10,807 bases of DNA from NCBI GenBank assembly GCA_025351675.1, contig JANXVK010000532.1:1-10807 (forward strand), in the 5' to 3' direction. The notes below the pieces were generated by a model. The model made no database searches, was not told the DNA's origin, and was given only the letters and a program-made list of their open reading frames with translations. The translations under genes and the position numbers were made by a program. The stretch comes from Rhizobacter sp. GTDB taxonomy: Bacteria; Pseudomonadota; Gammaproteobacteria; Burkholderiales; Burkholderiaceae_C. Positions 1-5,640 of this stretch are shown here, piece by piece (the first letter of the stretch is position 1; each line of letters opens with the position of its first letter).

Positions 1-56
1 CGCCCCCCGCGACACGCTGCGGCGAGGTGATCGAATCCTTGGCTCGCGGCGGCACT

Positions 57-91
57 GGGTTGACCGCCGAAGACGGTCAACCCCCGATTTT
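57..91 (+). terminator. Terminator-like hairpin for a gene left of the window
   Basis: A perfect 10-bp stem, GGGTTGACCG (57-66) with CGGTCAACCC (74-83), encloses a 7-base loop and is followed by CCGATTTTA, a short T run at 88-91. This is the form of a rho-independent terminator read on the plus strand, although the T run is short and offset by four bases. There is no matching T run for the minus strand. It suggests that a plus-strand gene ends just left of it. A TGA at 28-30 in frame with base 1 is a candidate stop, but only nine codons are visible, so no gene is called. Confidence 0.55.
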
Positions 92-131
92 AGCGTGCGG
101 CGCGCATCGCCCCGAATGCCCTCCCAAAGCG

Positions 132-164
132 GAAAAAGGCCCTCGCCACGACGTGGCGAGGGCC
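132..164 (-). terminator. Rho-independent terminator of the cytochrome c' gene
   Basis: A perfect 12-bp stem, GGCCCTCGCCAC (138-149) with GTGGCGAGGGCC (153-164), closes a 3-base loop. On the minus strand it is followed directly by TTTTT (the complement of 133-137). It lies 25 bases beyond the stop codon of the cytochrome c' gene. Stem, loop and T run are all canonical. It indicates that the cytochrome c' message is monocistronic at its 3' end. Confidence 0.85.
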
Positions 165-189
165 TGGCAGATCGTATCGGCGCGGGTCT

Positions 190-654
190 TTACTCTTTGC
201 GGTAGTTGTCGTGGCAGGCCTTGCAGCTCTTGCCGGTCTCGCCGACGGCGGCCTTGATCGCGTCGAGGTTACCGCCCTTGGCGGCCACGTTCAGCTTGGC
301 CATTTCTTCCTGCATCTTGGTGGCGGCGGCGTTGAACTTGTCCATTTCGGTCCAGATCTTCGGCTCGGCCTTGGTCTCGCCCTTGTCGCTGCCCGGTACG
401 AAGCCAGCGTACGGCAGCTTCGACATCATGGTGGCGATCTCGGCGTTGTCGGCGGCCGCCTTGGCGTCGAACGGGACCTTGCCATTGGCCATCGCGGCGA
501 CACGGCCGAAGTGCGCGGCCATCACCGTGAACGCCGCCTTGCGGTACTTGATCGCGTCTTCGGGCTTGGCGAATTGCGCCGCGGCGGGCAGGGCGATGGC
601 GGCGCCGAGCAGTGCGGCGGCAGTCATCAACAGTGTCGGGGCGAAGCGTTTCAT
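190..654 (-). CDS. Cytochrome c' (periplasmic c-type haem protein)
   Basis: This 154-residue protein belongs to the cytochrome c' / c-556 family (known symbol in other bacteria: cycP). These are four-helix-bundle periplasmic haem proteins that bind nitric oxide or carry electrons. Residues 1-26 form a signal peptide: MKR, a hydrophobic stretch, then LPAAA just before QFAKPED. The haem-attachment motif CKACH lies at residues 144-148, six residues from the C-terminus, as is typical of the family. An early 'KYRKAAF' contains the basic residue usually found near the haem propionate. The start is supported by AGGAGA six bases upstream. It is transcribed divergently from a cytochrome b561 gene and ends at a strong terminator. 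The mature length (about 128 residues) matches cytochrome c'. The family call is firm. Whether it serves NO resistance or electron transfer is inference. Confidence 0.93.
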   Translation of the reverse strand: MKRFAPTLLMTAAALLGAAIALPAAAQFAKPEDAIKYRKAAFTVMAAHFGRVAAMANGKVPFDAKAAADNAEIATMMSKLPYAGFVPGSDKGETKAEPKIWTEMDKFNAAATKMQEEMAKLNVAAKGGNLDAIKAAVGETGKSCKACHDNYRKE

Positions 655-660
655 GCAGTT

Positions 661-666
661 TCTCCT
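661..666 (-). promoter_or_regulatory. Ribosome binding site of the cytochrome c' gene
   Basis: The minus strand reads AGGAGA followed by six bases and then the ATG at 654-652. It is a good Shine-Dalgarno match with good spacing, and it fixes the start of the cytochrome c' gene. Confidence 0.8.
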
Positions 667-696
667 GGCCGGAAGTGGGGTTGGGGTCGACCTGAT

Positions 697-730
697 GCGC
701 CCGCCGGAACACAGACATCACGGCGGGCGC
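697..730. repeat. Perfect 10-bp inverted repeat between the divergent cytochrome genes
   Basis: GCGCCCGCCG (697-706) is followed after 14 bases by its exact reverse complement CGGCGGGCGC (721-730). There is no adjacent T run, so it is not a terminator. On the minus strand it lies 43-76 bases upstream of the cytochrome c' start codon. It could be a stem-loop in the 5' leader of that message or a two-half-site operator. A weak -10-like TACACT on the minus strand (741-736) would place the message start near 729, at the foot of this hairpin. That promoter is only a guess, because no convincing -35 is present. Confidence 0.5.
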
Positions 731-765
731 TGGCGAGTGTACGCAGGCGCGGTGCGATAAATTCC

Positions 766-779
766 ATTCCGTCGGGAAT
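766..779. promoter_or_regulatory. ATTCC-N4-GGAAT palindrome, possible operator
   Basis: ATTCC (766-770), GTCG, then GGAAT (775-779) form a short perfect palindrome. It is preceded by a further ATTCC at 761-765 and followed by ATCCGGGA. It lies in the divergent region between the cytochrome c' and b561 genes, in an A+T-richer patch. It does not fit the FNR/DNR consensus (TTGAT-N4-ATCAA), and I do not recognise a regulator for it. A 14-bp site of this kind can occur by chance. Confidence 0.3.
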
Positions 780-863
780 ATCCGGGAACCGCACGGTCGC
801 CCCGCGGATTGCGGTTATCTTTCGGTGCAGTGCCACGAAGCCGCCTGCGGCGGCCACGCCAAG

Positions 864-1544
864 ATGAACGAACTGCAGACGACGGTGCGCGTATGGGACT
901 TGCCGACGCGCGCCTTCCACTGGTTGCTGGCCACCAGCGTGCTCGCCTCGATCTCGAGCGCGTGGATCGGCGGCAACGCGATGGTCTGGCATTTCCGGCT
1001 CGGCTATGTGGCGTTCACGCTGCTGGCGTTTCGGCTGGTGTGGGGGCTGGTTGGCGGGCACTGGTCGCGCTTCGCCAACTTCATCTACGCCCCGGCCAGC
1101 ATCGTGCGCTACCTGCGCGGTCAGAGCCGGGCCGACGAGCACCACGAGGTCGGCCACAACCCGCTCGGCGCGTTCTCGGTGTTCGGCGTGCTGGCGCTGC
1201 TGGCGCTCCAGGTCGGCACCGGCCTGTTCGCCGACGACGAGATATCGAACACCGGGCCGCTGATCAAGTTCGTCTCGGGCGAGACCAGCTTGGCGCTGAC
1301 GAAATGGCACAAGGGCTGGGGCCAGTGGCTGATCATCGCGTTGATCGTGCTGCACGTCGCGGCGGTCCTGTACTACCTGCTGGCGAAGAAGCGCAACCTC
1401 GTGAAGCCGATGGTCACGGGCGACAAGCAACTCGTCGCGCCCGCGCCGCACGCGGTCGACAGCACGCGCTCGCGCACGCTCGCCGTGCTGCTGCTCGCGG
1501 CCTGTGCCGGGCTGGTCGGCTGGGTCGTGAACCTGGGGGGCTGA
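864..1544 (+). CDS. Cytochrome b561-family membrane cytochrome
   Basis: This 226-residue inner-membrane di-haem cytochrome belongs to the bacterial cytochrome b561 / Ni,Fe-hydrogenase cytochrome b family. It opens with the family hallmark 'VWDLPTRAFHW' (residues 10-20). Hydrophobic segments lie at about 17-33, 43-63, 103-121 and 153-174, with an extra C-terminal one at about 205-223. Candidate haem-ligand histidines inside or at the edges of helices are His19, His43, His149 and His164. Proteins of this type move electrons between quinol and a soluble cytochrome. Its divergent partner, a periplasmic cytochrome c', is the likely acceptor or donor, a recurrent pairing in proteobacteria. I chose the ATG at 864 because the family motif follows at once. 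A GTG at 825 would add 13 residues, and neither start has a good ribosome site. The specific redox partner is inferred. Confidence 0.9.
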   Translation: MNELQTTVRVWDLPTRAFHWLLATSVLASISSAWIGGNAMVWHFRLGYVAFTLLAFRLVWGLVGGHWSRFANFIYAPASIVRYLRGQSRADEHHEVGHNPLGAFSVFGVLALLALQVGTGLFADDEISNTGPLIKFVSGETSLALTKWHKGWGQWLIIALIVLHVAAVLYYLLAKKRNLVKPMVTGDKQLVAPAPHAVDSTRSRTLAVLLLAACAGLVGWVVNLGG

Positions 1545-1550
1545 GATGAA

Positions 1551-1616
1551 GCCCCCAAGCTCGCTTCGTTCGCGGCCCCCAAGGGCCACGAAAGGCCCCT
1601 TCGTGAGCCTTGGGGC
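1551..1616. repeat. CCCCAAG-type intergenic stem-loop repeat
   Basis: Immediately after the cytochrome b561 gene, GCCCCCAAG occurs twice (1551-1559 and 1575-1583). The second copy starts a hairpin: CCCCAAGG (1577-1584) pairs with CCTTGGGG (1608-1615). A 2x2 internal loop separates this from an inner stem of CACGAA (1587-1592) with TTCGTG (1600-1605) and a 7-base loop. The first copy could pair with the same right arm as an alternative structure. There is no T run, so it is a poor rho-independent terminator. From memory, similar CCCCAAG/CTTGGGG elements are scattered between genes in Burkholderiales genomes. Only one copy is visible here. Confidence 0.5.
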
Positions 1617-1651
1617 GCTCAGTGCTTTCGGAACGGCCGGGCGGCACTGAG

Positions 1652-2137
1652 ATGGCCAAGATCACGTTGCTGCCCGTCGAGGCGGTCGAGACGGTGGAGC
1701 CGGCGCGCGAGATCCTGCGCGAGTACGCGGCGAGTTTGAACGTCGAGCTGTGCTTCCAGGACTTCGAGGGCGAGCTCGCCGCGTTGCCGGGCGAGTACGC
1801 CGCGCCGTCCGGGCAACTGCTGCTCGCGTTCATCGACGGTGCGCTGGCCGGCTGCGGCGGGTTTCGCGCCCTGCCCGATTCGGACTACGCCAATGCCTGC
1901 GAGATGAAGCGGCTGTTCGTGCGGCCGGCGCTCCGCCGCTTTGGCCTGGGTCGCGTGCTCGCCGAGGCACTGCTCGACGGTGCGCGCCGCGCCGGCTACT
2001 CGGCCATGCTGCTCGACACGCTCGACGAGATGGAGTCGGCGCGCGAGCTGTATGCGTCGCTCGGGTTCGTCGAGATCGCGCCGTACTATTTCAATCCGAT
2101 TCGGGGCGCGCACTACCTCAAGGCGGAGCTCGACTGA
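1652..2137 (+). CDS. GNAT-family N-acetyltransferase
   Basis: This is a 161-residue protein of the GCN5-related N-acetyltransferase fold, which moves an acetyl group from acetyl-CoA to an amine. The acetyl-CoA-binding motif A is visible: strand 'EMKRLFVRP' (84-92), then R95-R-F-G-L-G100 fitting R/Q-x-x-G-x-G/A, then the helix 'RVLAEALLDGARRAGY'. Motif B is 'ARELYASLGFVEIAPYY' (130-146). The tail 'NPIRGAHYLKAEL' is usual for a common subgroup of small stand-alone GNATs whose substrates are mostly unknown. The ATG at 1652 puts the protein at normal GNAT length. An in-frame TTG at 1610 would start inside the repeat. No clear ribosome site precedes it. It stands alone between the cytochrome and sugar genes, and its neighbours do not reveal a substrate. 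Confidence 0.88.
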   Translation: MAKITLLPVEAVETVEPAREILREYAASLNVELCFQDFEGELAALPGEYAAPSGQLLLAFIDGALAGCGGFRALPDSDYANACEMKRLFVRPALRRFGLGRVLAEALLDGARRAGYSAMLLDTLDEMESARELYASLGFVEIAPYYFNPIRGAHYLKAELD

Positions 2138-2147
2138 CAAGCGGCGC

Positions 2148-2163
2148 CGGGGTGTTGACCCCG
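2148..2163. repeat. Small hairpin after the acetyltransferase gene
   Basis: CGGGGT and ACCCCG (2148-2153 and 2158-2163) form a 6-bp stem with a GTTG loop, 10 bases past the acetyltransferase stop. There is no T run, so any terminator role is doubtful. The rest of the 100-bp gap up to 2238 shows no convincing promoter. Confidence 0.25.
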
Positions 2164-2230
2164 AGATGCGAGGGTGACAAGCCGGCGTACGATGGGCCAA
2201 AGCTGCAGGGGCAGCGTTCTCAACCCGCCG

Positions 2231-2235
2231 GGAGG
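2231..2235 (+). promoter_or_regulatory. Ribosome binding site of the aldose 1-epimerase gene
   Basis: GGAGG lies three bases before the ATG at 2239, inside a GGGAGGG run. The spacing is short but the match is strong. It selects 2239 over longer in-frame starts, which would run back through the acetyltransferase gene. Confidence 0.65.
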
Positions 2236-2238
2236 GCC

Positions 2239-3099
2239 ATGACTGGACCAGCCAAGACATCGTTTGAACTGCACGCGGGCGCGCTGCGTCTCGCGCTTCG
2301 CCCCGATCTCGGCGGCTGCATCGCCGGCCTCTGGCACCGCGACTTGGCCGTCCTGCGCTCCACCGAGCCGGCCGCGCTGACCGCCGCGCGCCCGTCGGCG
2401 TGCTATCCGCTGGTCCCGTACTCGAACCGCCTCGCCTACCGCAAGTTCCGCTGGAAGGGCCGTGACCACACGACCCAGCCTAACTTCGACGACAACCCGC
2501 ACTCGGTGCATGGCATCGGCTGGCAGCGGCCTTGGGAGATCGTCTCCAGCAGCGTGCTCGAAGTCGTGATCAAGCTGGTGCATCCGGGCGATGCCGACTG
2601 GCCGTTCCGGTTCGAGGCGACCCAGTATTTCGCGCTGACGCCCGACTCGATGACGGTCAAGATGGTGTTCACCAACACCGCCGAGATCGCGCAGCCGGTC
2701 GGCCTCGGCTGGCACCCGTACTTCACCAAGCGCGCGCGCAGCCGCCTGCACATCGAACTTGCGAGCCGCTGGGACGCCGATGCCGCGCAACTGCCGGTGC
2801 GCAAGGTCGCGCAGCCCGGGATCGACAGCGACGTCTCGCACCTCAACTTCGACAACTGCTTCGACGGCTGGAACGGCCCGGCGCGCATCCGCGACGAGAA
2901 GTTCTCGCTGCAGCTGAGCTCGTCGCTCGATCACCTCGTCGTGTTCACGCCGCACGACCGCGACTATTTTTGCGTTGAGCCGGTCAGCCATGTCTCGAAC
3001 GCGATCCACATGGCCGACCCGGCCGCGCACGGGCTGCGCACGGTCGCCCCGGGCGAGACTTTCGAGGCGACGATGAAGCTCGATGTGACGGTGCTCTGA
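2239..3099 (+). CDS. Aldose 1-epimerase (mutarotase) family protein
   Basis: This 286-residue soluble protein has the galactose-mutarotase beta-sandwich fold. The family interconverts the alpha and beta anomers of aldoses. The expected active-site residues are in place: Arg64 in 'PYSNRLAY', the first histidine in 'SVHGIGW' (His91), the second in 'GLGWHPYF' (His159), and the catalytic-base glutamate in 'FCVEPVSHVSNA' (Glu247). 'Y-P-L-V-P-Y-S-N-R' is a family signature. There is no signal peptide, so it is cytoplasmic. The length is a little shorter than E. coli GalM and fits the shorter COG2017-type mutarotases. Its TGA stop shares its A with the ATG of the next gene, so the two are probably translationally coupled. 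Which sugar it acts on cannot be read from the sequence. Some relatives act on other sugars or on phosphorylated sugars. Confidence 0.9.
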   Translation: MTGPAKTSFELHAGALRLALRPDLGGCIAGLWHRDLAVLRSTEPAALTAARPSACYPLVPYSNRLAYRKFRWKGRDHTTQPNFDDNPHSVHGIGWQRPWEIVSSSVLEVVIKLVHPGDADWPFRFEATQYFALTPDSMTVKMVFTNTAEIAQPVGLGWHPYFTKRARSRLHIELASRWDADAAQLPVRKVAQPGIDSDVSHLNFDNCFDGWNGPARIRDEKFSLQLSSSLDHLVVFTPHDRDYFCVEPVSHVSNAIHMADPAAHGLRTVAPGETFEATMKLDVTVL

Positions 3100-4001
3100 T
3101 GGCGGGTGGCGATGACGTGCGGGTGGCCGTGGCGTCGGCCGCGCTGCTCGGCGAATCGCCGGTGTGGCATCCGGGCGAGCAGGTGCTGTACTACGCCGAC
3201 ATTCCCGGCCACCAGTTGCAGCGCTTCGACCCGAGGACCGGCGGTCTGCAGCACTGGGCCTTCGACACCGACGTGGCCAGCTTCGCGCCGATGCTGGACG
3301 GCCGGCTGCTGCTCGCGATGCGCGACGGCCTGTGGCATTTCGACCCGGCCAGCGGTGAACGCACGCGCGTCGCCGAACCCGACTACGACCCGACCGCCGA
3401 GCGCTTCAACGACGGCAAGGCCGACCCGCAGGGGCGTTTCTGGGTCGGCACGATCTACGAGCCACGCGATCCGCCGCGCGCGTCGCTGCAGTGTTTCGCG
3501 AACGGCAAGCTGACGAAGAAGGTCGAAGGCCTCACCGTGAGCAACGGCCTCGCGTGGAGCCCGAACGGCCGCACCATCCACTGGAGCGACACCAAGGCGC
3601 ACACGATTTACGCGGCCGATTTCGACCTGCAGAGCGGCGCGCTGAGCCGCCAGCGCGTGTTTGCGAGCTTCGCGTTCAAGCAGCCCGGCCAAGCGCTCGA
3701 TGCTTACGGCGGCCGGCCCGACGGCGCCGCGATGGACGCCGAAGGCTGCTACTGGGCCGCGATGTTCGAGGGCCAGCGCATTATCCGCCTGTCGCCCGAG
3801 GGCGAGATCATTCGCGAAGTGACGCTGCCGGTGCGCTGCCCGACGATGCCGTGCTTCGGCGGCCCCGACCTGAAGACGCTCTACATCACGACTTCGCGCG
3901 AGAACCGCCCGCCGGCCGAGCTGATCGAGCAGCCATACGCCGGCTGCGTCCTCGCCCTCGAGGTCGACGTGCCGGGCTTGCCGGTGAACTTCGCGCTCTG
4001 A
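3099..4001 (+). CDS. SMP-30/gluconolactonase-family sugar lactonase
   Basis: This 300-residue six-bladed beta-propeller protein belongs to the SMP-30 / gluconolaconase / LRE family, metal-dependent hydrolases that open sugar lactones to aldonic acids. The divalent-metal ligands are present in order: Glu19 in 'LGESPVWHP', Asn149 in 'VSNGLAWSPNG', and Asp208 in 'GRPDGAAMDAEG'. Asn104-Asp105 in 'ERFNDGKADPQGRFWVGT' match the substrate-side residues. 'RCPTMPCFGG' near the end is common in proteobacterial members. It starts on the last base of the epimerase stop codon, so the pair forms a unit. The epimerase may supply the right anomer for a sugar dehydrogenase, and this enzyme would hydrolyse the lactone formed. 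No such dehydrogenase is in the window. The substrate (gluconolactone, galactonolactone, arabinolactone or xylonolactone) is undetermined. Confidence 0.92.
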   Translation: MAGGDDVRVAVASAALLGESPVWHPGEQVLYYADIPGHQLQRFDPRTGGLQHWAFDTDVASFAPMLDGRLLLAMRDGLWHFDPASGERTRVAEPDYDPTAERFNDGKADPQGRFWVGTIYEPRDPPRASLQCFANGKLTKKVEGLTVSNGLAWSPNGRTIHWSDTKAHTIYAADFDLQSGALSRQRVFASFAFKQPGQALDAYGGRPDGAAMDAEGCYWAAMFEGQRIIRLSPEGEIIREVTLPVRCPTMPCFGGPDLKTLYITTSRENRPPAELIEQPYAGCVLALEVDVPGLPVNFAL

Positions 4002-4020
4002 AGTCCGGCATCATGGGCGC

Positions 4021-5622
4021 ATGAACCGCCACGAGCAGCTGCAACGCCTGCGCACACAAACGCAATGGGATGTCGCCGTGATCGGCGGCGGCGCGACCGG
4101 CCTCGGCGTCGCGCTCGATGCGGCGGCGCGCGGCTTTCGCGTCGTGCTGATCGAGGCGACAGATTTCGCCAAGGGCACGTCGTCACGCAGCACGAAGCTC
4201 GTCCACGGTGGCGTGCGCTACCTTGCGCAGGGCAACGTTTCGCTGGTGCGCGAGGCGCTGCACGAGCGCGGCGCGCTGCTCGCGAACGCGCCGCATCTCG
4301 CGCAGCCGCTCGCGTTCGTGATGCCCGGCTACACATGGTGGGAGCGCGGGTTCTACGGCGTCGGGCTGAAGGCGTATGACGCGCTCGCCGGCAGCCGTGG
4401 CCTCGGCAACACGCAGTTCTTGTCGACTGCGCAGGTCAAGGCGCTGATCCCGACGGTGCGCACGCGCGATCTGTCGGGCGGCGTCAAGTACTGGGACGGT
4501 CAGTTCGACGATGCGCGCCTCGCGGTCGCGCTCGCCCGCACGGCGGTTGCGCGCGGGGCCTGCGTCGTCAACCACCTGAAGTGCGTGGGCCTGCTGCGCG
4601 AGGCCGGCACGGTGCGCGGTGTCATCGCCGAAGACGATGAAGGCGGCGAGCGCTTCACGATCAGCGCGGGCTGCGTGATCAACGCGACCGGTGTCTGGGT
4701 CGACGCGATCCGCGACATGGATGCCGAAGACGGCGCGAAGAAGAAGCCGCCGATGGTCGCGCCGAGCCAGGGCGTGCACCTCGTCGTCGACCGATCCTTC
4801 CTGCCGACCGACCACGCGCTGCTGATCCCGAAGACCGAAGACGGCCGCGTGCTGTTCGCGGTGCCGTGGCTGGGCAAGACCGTGCTCGGCACGACCGACA
4901 CGCCGCGTGACGACCTGGCCGCCGAGCCCTTGCCGTTCAAGGACGAGGTCGAGTTCATCCTGCGCGAAGCCGGCAAGTATTTGAGCAAGGCGCCGACGCG
5001 CGCCGATGTGCTGTCGGTCTGGGTCGGGCTGCGTCCGCTCGTGCGCCCGCCGCAGGATGAAGACGGCGACCCTGCAACACGCGCGCAGACGAAAGCGATC
5101 TCGCGCGAGCACACGGTGCTGGTCGACAAGTCGGGCCTCGTCACCGTGACCGGGGGCAAGTGGACGACCTACCGCGCGATGGCCGAAGACGTGCTGACGC
5201 ATTGCTTCGACGGCGGGCTGCTGCCGGCGCGGGGCGCGAGCGTCACCGAACACTTGAAGCTCGCCGGCGCGCCCGCCGGCGCGGGCGAATCGCTGACGCA
5301 AGCACCGGGCGAGCATGGGTACGGCACCGATCTCACCGCGCTGCGCGAGCTGCCCGGCGCCGACCACTGGTTGTGGCGCGATGGCGGCGGCGGGTTGAGC
5401 GAAGCGATGGTGCGCTTCGCGGTCCGGGTCGAGATGGCGCGCAGCGTGGAAGACGTGCTGGCGCGGCGCTGCCGTTTGCTGTTCCTCGACGCGCGCAAGG
5501 CGTCGGCGCTGGCCGGACCGGTCGCGGGCATTCTGAAGGAAGAACTCGGCGGCGCTTTCGACGCTGCCGCCTCCGCCGCGGCGTTCAAGACGCTCGCGGC
5601 GCACTACCTCGAACTGCCTTGA
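4021..5622 (+). CDS. glpD: Aerobic glycerol-3-phosphate dehydrogenase, FAD-dependent
   Basis: GlpD oxidises sn-glycerol 3-phosphate to dihydroxyacetone phosphate at the inner face of the membrane and passes electrons through FAD to quinone. The protein is 533 residues, slightly longer than E. coli GlpD (about 500). The FAD-binding Rossmann motif is 'VAVIGGGATGLG' (residues 18-29). The family signature 'RSTKLVHGGVRYL' follows about 40 residues later, and 'VTGGKWTTYRAMAED' (about 376-390) marks the second conserved block. A C-terminal DAO-type domain completes it. It starts 19 bases after the lactonase stop with no clear Shine-Dalgarno, and is likely read from the same transcript. No glpF, glpK or glpR is present, so glycerol uptake genes must lie elsewhere. 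Its 3' end converges on the hydrolase gene with an 18-bp gap and no visible terminator. Confidence 0.95.
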   Translation: MNRHEQLQRLRTQTQWDVAVIGGGATGLGVALDAAARGFRVVLIEATDFAKGTSSRSTKLVHGGVRYLAQGNVSLVREALHERGALLANAPHLAQPLAFVMPGYTWWERGFYGVGLKAYDALAGSRGLGNTQFLSTAQVKALIPTVRTRDLSGGVKYWDGQFDDARLAVALARTAVARGACVVNHLKCVGLLREAGTVRGVIAEDDEGGERFTISAGCVINATGVWVDAIRDMDAEDGAKKKPPMVAPSQGVHLVVDRSFLPTDHALLIPKTEDGRVLFAVPWLGKTVLGTTDTPRDDLAAEPLPFKDEVEFILREAGKYLSKAPTRADVLSVWVGLRPLVRPPQDEDGDPATRAQTKAISREHTVLVDKSGLVTVTGGKWTTYRAMAEDVLTHCFDGGLLPARGASVTEHLKLAGAPAGAGESLTQAPGEHGYGTDLTALRELPGADHWLWRDGGGGLSEAMVRFAVRVEMARSVEDVLARRCRLLFLDARKASALAGPVAGILKEELGGAFDAAASAAAFKTLAAHYLELP

Positions 5623-5640
5623 GTTGGTCAGTGCGCCGGC

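Noticed and set aside
1-30. Nine codons ending in TGA (28-30) as the C-terminus of an upstream gene
   Set aside because: It is too short to recognise. Other frames are open as well, and a minus-strand start near 55 cannot be excluded.
829-845. TGGCAC on the minus strand as a sigma-54 -24 element upstream of the cytochrome c' gene
   Set aside because: The required GC of the -12 element is absent at the correct spacing.
825-863. N-terminal extension of the b561 protein from GTG 825, giving 'MQCHEAACGGHAK', which looks faintly like a haem or metal motif
   Set aside because: It is not CxxCH, it has no ribosome site, and the family motif begins right after the ATG at 864.
651-1589. A 312-codon open frame on the minus strand, antisense to the cytochrome b561 gene
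   Set aside because: Its composition is typical of antisense shadow frames, it has no motif, and it covers a clear b561 gene and the divergent promoter region.
2155-2193. TTGACC (2155-2160) and TACGAT (2188-2193) as a promoter for the epimerase operon
   Set aside because: The spacing is 27 bases, far from 16-18, and the TTGACC falls in a small hairpin. No better pair is visible.
5265-5286. Palindromic CGCCGGCG-rich stretch inside glpD as a terminator for the converging hydrolase gene
   Set aside because: It has no T run, it lies more than 350 bases beyond the hydrolase stop, and it encodes ordinary GlpD residues.
4183-5604. A 473-codon open frame on the minus strand, antisense to glpD
   Set aside because: It is a mirror of a GC-rich coding sequence: Arg-, His-, Gln- and Ala-rich with no recognisable motif, while the opposite strand encodes a full GlpD.
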